A stretch of DNA of 15,294 bases from Podochytrium sp. JEL0797 (lineage: Eukaryota > Chytridiomycota > Chytridiomycetes > Chytridiales > Chytriomycetaceae). The position numbers were made by a program, and so were the translations under genes. Shown one piece after another: positions 9,478 through 15,294 of this stretch; within the stretch, counting starts at the first letter, position 1, and each line of letters starts with the position of its first letter. Under the pieces are notes generated by a model, which was given only the letters and a program-made list of their open reading frames with translations, was not told where the DNA came from and ran no database searches. Location of the stretch: the NCBI GenBank assembly GCA_027596195.1, contig JADGJG010000624.1, forward strand, positions 1 to 15,294, written 5' to 3'.

Positions 9478-9868
9478 CGATCGAGAAAGAGATTTTTTGA
9501 AATCATCGAATTTTGGGGGTGGCCATTTTATTTCCGTTACTGGCTTGGTAAAAAAAGGATCGATTCGCAATCAATTCGGGATCACTCCACCTTTCTGCTT
9601 ATTTAAGAAAGAGACGGAAAAGGGAGAATGCTTTGGGAAACGCGATTATCGTTTATTTTTGCTCTTTTCTCTCCAATAATCAACGAGGGAAAGGAAAAGA
9701 AACGTGTCTGGTCAACATGTGATTTTCATTCCTCATGCGTAGGAAGGATATGCGGGGGATTCTGCGAAGCGAGAACAATGGAAATTCGTCGCGTCGCACG
9801 AGACAAAGGAAGCGAGGGGGGCCACGGCCTCGGAAAAAAACCTCTCTCAGTCCCAACACACATATCTC
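9478..9868. promoter_or_regulatory. Divergent promoter region, VHS gene and ODAD4-like gene
   Basis: A 391-bp gap between divergent start codons. It should carry both promoters. No coding frame with family resemblance was found. A clear X-box (RFX site), expected for some ciliary genes, could not be identified by eye. Confidence 0.6.
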
Positions 9869-11184
9869 ATGCCCGACAAAAAGCAAACCGACGAGGACGA
9901 AGACGAGCCCGAAATCGACCCCAAAGACGTGCAAGGGTTGTACCAAGCCCTCCACGCGGAGGCGGATAAGCTCGCGGCGGGAGGTAACTAAACCCTGAAT
10001 TGTGGGGAATACACGACGCCATTGCCCACTTCCACTTACAAAACGCGCGTATTTCAAAAGGTCAATTTGCGGAAGCCGTGGACAAGTACACGCGCGCGTT
10101 GAAGTTGCACCCGAATCAGTTGGATTGTTTGGTGAATCGGGCGCGTTGTTTTATGATGCAAGGTAAAAAGAATCCTTCGCCTTTCCTTTTTCTTTCTCGT
10201 CTCTCGCGCGGCGCGGCGCGGCGCTTTTTTTCATGTTGACCGAGATTTTGCCGCCTGATTTACACACCTTCTCTGGATTTACGTCTGGCTGAGGAAATGG
10301 GATGTGGTAAATCGTCACTCAGACGCACGCCTCCCAGACATGAAGTCCTCTCCCATAAAATCAGAAAAAATAACTCTTTCTATAATCAAAAAATCAATCC
10401 CGCAGGCGACACAACTTCCTCCCTCACCGATGTCAACACGGTCCTCTCCCTCTCCCCAACCTTCATCCGCGCCATCTACCAAAAAGCCGAAACACTCTAC
10501 ACGCACGGTGACTTTGAAAACGCGTTGGTGCTCTTCCACCGCGGTGCGCGCGCCCGCCCGGAACTCGTTGGGTTTGAAATGGGGATCCACAAGTGCATTG
10601 AGGCTGTCAAGAGCGCGGTGGTGTTGTTGGATACGGTGGCGATTCGGAAGGGGTTGGAGAGGAAGAGGAGGGAGGCTGGGAAGAGCGTTGGGGAGTTGGC
10701 AGCGGGCAAAGGAGCGGGTGTGGGCGGTGGGGCAAGGAAGAGTGTGGCTGGGGAAGGTGGGGCGGGTGGGGCGGGTGGTGCGCCCGTCAAGAACCCGCGC
10801 GCCGAGGATTTGGACCGGAGTCCCGCGGCGGTGCAAGTGGAGCGGAACCTGATTGAGGAGTTGCAGGAGGACAAGTTGTTTCTGTTGGAGTTGTTGTCGG
10901 ATGCGAGGCTTTGTGCGAGTTGTGATGGGGAGATTGAGGAGCTCGTGAATGAAGGGTTGGATTACATTGCCACGCGGGTTGAGTTTTGGAGGCAGGGGAA
11001 TCCGAATGGGGCGGCGATTGCGACGGTCAAAGCGGCGGTGATGGGGAGTCGGTTAAATTTGGGGCATGATGAGCTTGTGGCGCTGGCGAGCAAGGGCAAG
11101 AAGAGGAGTGTTGTGGGAGTAAAGGGCGAGGTTGCACCACCGGCATTGCGCAAGTCAGTTGGAGGAGGAGGAAGGAGAGCGTGA
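9869..11184 (+). CDS. Outer dynein arm docking complex subunit 4-like TPR protein (TTC25)
   Basis: Exons inferred: 9869-9983, 10061-10162, 10406-11184, giving 331 residues. Tetratricopeptide repeats cover about residues 35-135: FAEAVDKYTRALKLHPNQLD, then DVNTVLSLSPTFIRAIYQKA, then the hallmark GDFENALVLFHRGARARPEL followed by FEMGIHKCIEAV. This third repeat matches ODAD4/TTC25 closely. After a Gly/Ala-rich linker (about 166-197) comes ERNLIEELQEDKLFLLELL and GLDYIATRVEFWRQG, matching the family's middle region (dynein-docking protein ending in FWRQ). ODAD4 attaches outer dynein arms to ciliary doublet microtubules. The protein ends soon after this region, whereas animal ODAD4 is about twice as long with further C-terminal TPRs; here those are absent and the next gene starts 100 bp on. 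The start ATG is the first one in the open exon; the acidic N-terminus is TDEDEDEPEIDP. Confidence 0.85.
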
Positions 11185-11246
11185 TGATTTATTCGCGATT
11201 AGTTTTCTATTTTATTTTATTTTCTCTTCGTTGGTGCAGTAGAAAA

Positions 11247-11252
11247 AATAAA
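11247..11252 (+). promoter_or_regulatory. Poly(A) signal of the ODAD4-like gene
   Basis: AATAAA lies 63 nt after the ODAD4-like stop and only 32 nt before the Snf7 start codon, so termination of one gene probably overlaps initiation of the next. Confidence 0.5.
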
Positions 11253-11284
11253 TAGTGAAGCGAGAAAAAAAAACTTGACAAAAA

Positions 11285-12656
11285 ATGAGACTCTTTGGTG
11301 TCGCCAAGGCCAAAACCACGCCCAAGGACGCCATCGTCAAACTGCGCGAGTCGATCGAAATGCTCGACAAGAGAGAAAAGTATCTCGGAACAAAGATCGA
11401 AGCAGAGCTCAGAACCGCAAAGGCGAATGCGAGCAAGAACAGGAAGGGTACGTTGTTCTCCTAGCGATTTACTCCACCTGTGTACACTAGGACGGATGTC
11501 TAGCGATTGGTCTGTTCTCCACCTGTTTACACTAGGAAGGATGTCTAGCGAGGAGTGGTGGTGGTTCCCTGGCGTGTGTGTTCCAGTGCTTGTTTGTCGA
11601 GCGATTGTATTTTCGCATCCGATGTCCAGATCGCATCCGTGCTCTCTCTCTCTCTTTCTAGCTCTCTCTTTCTCTCAGACTATACGTAAACACCGGATTC
11701 GAAACAAGCACTGTTGTTCCCCAATCAGAGACACCCCAAACCGAAACCACTTCCCCTCCCTCACAGCCACACTCCCTCTCCCCACTAATACTCACATACA
11801 CATCACACACACCTCCTCACACACCCCAGTCGCCCTCATGGCCCTCAAACGGAAAAAGATCTACCAGGACCAATCCGACAAAATCATGGGCTCGCGCATG
11901 ACCCTCGAACAACAAATGCTCGCGATCGAGAGCGCAAATGTGAATTTGGAGACCATGAATGCCATGAAGGCGGGTGCCGAGGCGATGAAGAATATTCATG
12001 GCAGTTTGTGAGTTTGTGTTTTTTTATGGGGTGTGTGTGTGTTCGTGATGTTGTTGAGGTTGTTGGAGAAGCAAGAGGAGGAGGAGGGAGGGGCGACGAT
12101 TGCGGGGCGTTTTTTCATTAGACGATGGGGGCGGGAAACGGAAAACTGGATGACAAGGAAGCGGCGCGACTCTCTCTCTCTCTCTGGACCTTCCGGGTCC
12201 GTTTTCTCTCCCGTCCCGCAAATCTAAACAAAAGCGCATTTCCCCCTTCAGGAACATTGACAAGGTCGAAGAAACCATGGACGACATCAAGGACCAAATG
12301 GACCTCGCGAACGAGCTCTCGGATGCGATCGCCGCACCCATCAATTTCGGCGCCGAAATTGACGAAGACGAGCTCGACGCCGAGTTGGAGCTCCTTGCAC
12401 AGGAAGAGCTCGATTCCAAGTTGTTGGATACCGGGCTGGGTGCCGGGTTGAGTGCCATGCCAGCGGTTCCGAGTACGATTCCAGGTTTGTTTTTTGGTTG
12501 TTGTTTAAGTGAGAAGGTGGGATTGCTGACATTCTTTTCTTTGCTTGGTTTGGGGGCAACAAAACAGCTGTTGCGCAGCCGCCAAGGCCTCAACGCGTTC
12601 AGGCGGAGGAGGAGGACCCGGAGTTGGCGGAGTTGAAGGCGGCGATGGCCATGTAG
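11285..12656 (+). CDS. SNF7: ESCRT-III core subunit Snf7/Vps32/CHMP4
   Basis: Filament-forming subunit of ESCRT-III, which drives membrane scission in multivesicular body formation, cytokinesis and nuclear envelope repair. Exons inferred: 11285-11447, 11830-12007, 12252-12484, 12568-12656, giving 220 residues, the usual length. The basic N-terminal helices are seen (PKDAIVKLRESIEMLDKREK; ALMALKRKKIYQDQ). The core shows LAIESANVNLETMNAMKAGA, DKVEETMDDIKDQMDLANEL and the acidic helix IDEDELDAELELLAQEELD, all diagnostic of Snf7/CHMP4. The last exon encodes a C-terminal MIM helix (EDPELAELKAAMAM) for binding the MIT domain of Vps4. Start ATG is 100 bp after the previous stop and opens MRLFG, the usual short amphipathic anchor. 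Intron 1 is long (382 nt) with a tandem repeat and CT-rich tract. Identification is firm. Confidence 0.95.
11461..11553 (+). repeat. Imperfect tandem repeat in Snf7 intron 1
   Basis: Two and a fraction copies of a unit beginning CTAGCGATT and ending TAGGANGGATGT: copy 1 at 11461-11499, copy 2 at 11500-11544, partial third copy from 11545 (CTAGCGAGG). The core CTCCACCTGTNTACACTAGG is repeated with one variable base. It resembles a recent local duplication. A CT-rich stretch follows at about 11641-11678. Confidence 0.75.
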
Positions 12657-13012
12657 TTTGTGGGTGGGTGAGGGGGGGAAGAAGAACATGCAATAAACAC
12701 ACAGGTTATGATTGGGAGAAAGTGGAAATGAAAATGCGCGTGTCGCAAAAATCCTGCAAAAATCCGAGCGAAGAATCGAACGGATCAAGCATTCTCAGCC
12801 ATCCAAAATCCAAAGGACGTAACGGAAAAGGTCATGCATGCTCCTTCTCAGCTCCTTCTCTCGATCTTCTCCTTTCGAAAGGGTGAAGCAGACCCGACAT
12901 GGCCTCCCCGTTCAGAAGCCTCGTGCAGCCACGAATAAGAATTTTCTTCATCCTTCCCCGAATATTTATTACTTTCGTGGTAAAAAAAATAAAAATAAGA
13001 AACGCAACTGCA
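12657..13012. other. Convergent intergenic region, Snf7 to SSB-like gene 1
   Basis: The ends of two convergent genes. AATAAA at 12692-12697 (plus) is a likely Snf7 poly(A) signal 36 nt after the stop; AATAAA on the minus strand at 12965-12970 lies 43 nt beyond the SSB stop. A short direct repeat (GCTCCTTCTC twice, about 12839-12860) is present. No other coding frame or RNA gene was recognised. Confidence 0.6.
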
Positions 13013-13588
13013 TTACACCCCATCATAAGCGGGGATGACTTCTACTCTCTTCGCAACGATATTTGTAAATTCAACTCCATTCCAAACATTGTACTGAATA
13101 CTCCCTTCCACGCGAACAAACGAACCGATGCGAACTTCCTTGTTGCGATACATCTCACACGTGCTCCCAGCCTTTTGGAAATGACCGATCCGGTGGAAAT
13201 CGGAGATGGACTCTGTCTTGGATGCGACCGCAGGGGGCCTGCGAGTTTCCACTTTTATTCCAATACCCCTCGTCGCACCCACTGGCGGAATCCGTCGGGC
13301 AGAAAGTTGGAGTACTTCTCACGTATCCTTCCAAGGTGGCTTGGGCCGTTGTGACATGGCGTGCAGAAGCGGAATGGCCAAGCAGGTGTCTGGAAGCCGA
13401 TGTGGAGTAGTCTGCGACAGAGCGAGAAGGAAAATGATGAGGAATCACGGAAGGACTTTCGTGCAGAGGAACTCACGATTTCTCGAGAAAGCGTCCAGCA
13501 TCTGTACGCTCGTGGAGACATTGCGGGAAAGGCTGACGATGGCGGATCGCGCATCAAGTCTCACGGAGGTGAACGCGTAGCGAAGCAT
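13013..13588 (-). CDS. Mitochondrial single-stranded DNA-binding protein-like (SSB-like gene 1, apparent frameshift)
   Basis: Exons on the minus strand: 13588-13477 and 13411-13013, joined across a 65-nt intron. The N-terminal 60 or so residues are a plausible mitochondrial presequence (MLRYAFTSVRLDARSAIVSL; Arg/Ser/Thr-rich). The first OB-fold strand is ATLEGYVRSTPTF. The second half reads GIGIKVETRR, then TESISDFHRIGHFQKAG, then NKEVRIGSFVRVEGSIQYN and FTNIVAKRVEVI. This matches the mtSSB pattern (W/F-H-R-I---F, then KGS-V-VEG-I-Y, then T-IVA). SSB binds displaced single strands during mitochondrial DNA replication. Oddity: the two halves lie in different frames. One base too many near the GGG at 13278-13280 separates them; the only GT-AG alternative seen is a 34-nt intron, which would delete part of the OB fold. 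So this is either a sequence error, a frameshift mutation, or unusual expression. Confidence 0.72.
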
Positions 13589-14040
13589 GTTTCGGATGGA
13601 GAGAGTGGCGTTTGGAGTTGAAGGATCAGGGAACTTTGCAAGTGGAAGTTTTGGCGGCGAAGGGCGCCCTTTTACCGGATTCCCGTCGACCCCTTTGCTT
13701 CATTTGCTAGGCGACCCCCTTTTTTCAAAGCGATTGTAAATATATCTTTATGCCTAATCTAATTGCAACGCCCGCGCGCATCATATAAGTTAAGGGGATC
13801 GGATTCGCCGCACAGATCAGGGGATTACAGCCGCGCCACAAAAATTATCTCCTCAGAGTCACGCTTTTCCTTTCTTTAAAATAGAAAATTATATTTATCG
13901 GTCAAATAACTCAGCAATAACTTATGAAAGGAAAGAAAATGGATCCAGACTCCGAGCCAGCAATAAAAATAATCAGCAATGAAATCCGTCGAGGTTCCAT
14001 CAGGCATGTTTGCCGCATTCCTTCCGAACCACCTGTCGGA
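13589..14040. other. Region between SSB-like genes 1 and 2
   Basis: Contains the promoter of SSB-like gene 1 and the 3' side of gene 2. On the minus strand the frame of gene 2 stays open from 14040 to a TAA at 13876 (54 codons) and includes the SSB-like stretch DGTSTDFIADYF. The remainder is AT-rich (about 13730-13930) with a GC-rich patch near 13770-13835. Nothing else was recognised. Confidence 0.5.
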
Positions 14041-14728
14041 TCACCCACCCGTCTTCCGCCGCATATTGACAGAATTCACGAAACTGTAACGAAGACTGCC
14101 CACCACGCGGACAAAGCCCGCTTCTTGGATGCCTTGCCCGGCAAAAGTCTCACTCGTACTGGTCCCAAGGTAGCTAAGAGAATGGGTGCCTTGTCCCCGG
14201 AACTTGTATGTCGTCAAGAAAAAACGCCAGTAGCCTTTGTCCGCGCCATTTGTCAAGTAGTCTATGGTCTTGAACCTGGCGTCATTCTGGACGAATCCCT
14301 CCAACAAAATCCAGTTCTTGGTGAGAAAGTTCGTTGCGGGGGGTCTTGTGGGATGGAGCGGCGCGTTAGACGCTTGAGAATCGGCAACTCGGTGTGTTTG
14401 AACGAGCAAGGAAGCCGAATCGCGAGCGATCTCAGAGGATGAGGGCTTAAGAAATGGACACACGATCGGATTGAGCACCTTGGCGGGCAGGAACGTCGTA
14501 TCGTGAACGATTTGGAGCGCGCGCGGAATACGAATGACTGGCTCACGTGAAGTTCCGGAGCTGATCAAGGGCTGAGGTAAAGGCGGCGTGGGCGGGACCA
14601 CGAAAGCTCTGGACCCATTTGATTGGAGCGTCGGCTTGATGACGGAAAAACGTTGGAAAAACGTGCGCTGGATCCAATTTGCCCAAATATTGGAAGCATG
14701 ACAATATGCTGGGTGAGTTATGTTTCAT
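14041..14728 (-). CDS. Diverged SSB-like OB-fold protein (SSB-like gene 2, in-frame UGA)
   Basis: Tentative model on the minus strand: exon 14728-14547, intron 14546-14345 (donor GTGAGC, branch-like TCTAACG, acceptor CCCACAAG), exon 14344-14041, giving 161 residues to the first stop. The OB-fold part reads TNFLTKNWILLEGFVQNDAR, then GYWRFFLTTYKF, then QEAGFVRVVGSLRYS, parallel to gene 1 and to the SSB strands NRV-LLGRVG, F-LAT and KGS-VYVEG-L. The last strand (T-IIAD in SSBs) is found in the same frame as TSTDFIADYF, but only beyond a TGA at 14043-14041. So the protein either ends early, loses the stop by an unseen event, or the gene is decaying. The N-terminus is uncertain: ATG at 14764 is also in frame, and another frame from 14699 (MLPIFGQIGSSARFSN) looks like a presequence. 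Function is inferred only from fold resemblance. Confidence 0.5.
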
Positions 14729-14738
14729 CCCAAACGCT

Positions 14739-14810
14739 CCACTCCCACGTGGTCCAGTGCACATGACGCTTCCTGCACTTGTCCAAATGCCCCACTTTCA
14801 CGTGGTCCAG
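14739..14810. repeat. Duplicated CACGTGGTCCAG element upstream of SSB-like gene 2
   Basis: Identical 12-mers CACGTGGTCCAG at 14746-14757 and 14799-14810, exactly 53 bp apart; with flanks the match is 19 nt with two differences (14739-14757 and 14792-14810). Each contains the palindromic E-box CACGTG, bound in fungi by bHLH factors such as Cbf1. They lie between genes 2 and 3, just upstream of the ATG at 14728. A regulatory role is inferred. Confidence 0.6.
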
Positions 14811-14954
14811 CCTCCCGAACCGTGTTTGGGCTTGCTGTTCATCTCCTCAAGTCGCGCTTCTCATCTTTCGCTCATGCAGGGCCACGTCGTGGTGCGCACA
14901 TGCACTGGAGCAAATGGTAACAAAAAATAAATGAAGGCAACAACACAACAAGAA

Positions 14955-15294
14955 TCACGCAGCACCCTTTGGAGGCTTGAGAACCTGCACTGTGTCTGGT
15001 TTCGGAAATATCGGATGTCAAACGCGTGAGCCCAAAATAAGCGCAATTACACTCACCCGCAACGATGTTGGTCGACACTTTCCCCGCCTCATCTTTTCTG
15101 TACGACAGCTTTCCAACCACCAAAATCAAAGAACCCTTGGCAACCTTCCCTGTCGCGTACACCCACTAAAATGACTCTGTTGAAGTTGGAGAAGCCTGAT
15201 CCAGGCTTCAATGAGTTTCAGCAATGGGGCAAAGCTGATTGCTGGGTTTGACTTACTCTGTTGTTCGCCGGGCACGGGTGGACCAGCAGTGGAT
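14955..15294 (-). CDS. SSB-like OB-fold protein, C-terminal part (SSB-like gene 3, cut by window end)
   Basis: Exons on the minus strand: 15294-15257 (continues outside), 15165-15057, 14989-14955. The introns are 91 and 67 nt with donors GTAAGT and GTGAGT. The product in the window is PANNRWVYATGKVAKGSLIL followed by VVGKLSYRKDEAGKVSTNIV and AVQVLKPPKGAA. This is the second half of an SSB OB fold: KGS-I-V-GKL-Y, turn, then ST-IVA strand and a short tail. The acceptor before 14989 (GACACAG) was chosen because it gives the in-frame SSB-like tail; the acceptor five bases later gives a run-on hydrophobic frame with no resemblance. The N-terminal half is missing, so targeting cannot be judged. It is on the same strand as the two other SSB-like genes. 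Confidence 0.62.

Noticed and set aside
13924..14442. Plus-strand open frame of 172 codons
   Set aside because: Antisense to SSB-like gene 2, whose minus-strand translation carries the OB-fold pattern; the plus frame shows none.
14656..14699. Alternative start MLPIFGQIGSSARFSN for SSB-like gene 2
   Set aside because: It looks like a presequence, but the frame meets a stop before the good GTGAGC donor and needs an extra intron with poor sites; kept only as an alternative in the annotation.
1..15294. Mobile elements, CRISPR arrays, bacterial-type operons
   Set aside because: No transposase or reverse transcriptase motifs, terminal repeats, regularly spaced repeats or Shine-Dalgarno-led gene strings were seen; the repeats present are short and local.

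Overview
The window is nuclear DNA of a compact eukaryotic genome, most likely a zoosporic (chytrid-like) fungus. Genes are split by short GT-AG introns, mostly 55-430 nt. The porin has the fungal N-terminal signature (NDLLNKDF) and the fungal C-terminal half, and the phosphatase is of the fungal Ptc2/Ptc3 type. The window also carries a gene for an outer dynein arm docking subunit (ODAD4/TTC25-like), which only makes sense in a cell with a motile cilium, and Dikarya have lost cilia. There is no operon, CRISPR array, transposon, rRNA or convincing tRNA. Exon models were built by hand from frame continuity, splice signals and family resemblance.

Layout. (1) 171-3804, plus strand, three tightly packed genes: LSM5 (171-1073), a four-knuckle CCHC protein of the ZCCHC9/Air type (1167-2356) and mitochondrial porin VDAC (2469-3804), with gaps of only 93 and 112 bp. 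(2) 4268-5520, minus strand: a mitochondrial-type protein with two HMG boxes (TFAM/Abf2-like), convergent with VDAC. (3) 6258-8331, plus strand: PP2C phosphatase, divergent from the HMG gene. (4) 8510-9477, minus strand: VHS-domain protein, convergent with the phosphatase. (5) 9869-11184 and 11285-12656, plus strand: ODAD4-like docking protein and the ESCRT-III subunit Snf7/CHMP4, 100 bp apart. (6) 13013-15294, minus strand: three consecutive genes with OB-fold sequences of the single-stranded-DNA-binding (SSB) type. The first resembles mitochondrial SSB, the second is more diverged, and the third is cut by the window end.

Themes. Several products point to mitochondria: VDAC in the outer membrane, the HMG protein as a nucleoid packaging candidate, and the SSB-like genes as candidate mitochondrial DNA replication factors. 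LSM5 and the zinc-knuckle protein are RNA-processing factors. The VHS protein and Snf7 belong to endosomal sorting and flank the ciliary gene. These are neighbourhoods only; nothing shows co-regulation except shared promoter space.

The least ordinary parts are the tandem SSB-like cluster, with one apparent frameshift, one in-frame UGA and a repeated CACGTG element; the two HMG boxes, which carry introns at the same position and an 11-bp frame-breaking repeat; a symmetric 51-nt potential cassette exon in the phosphatase; and a half-length ODAD4.
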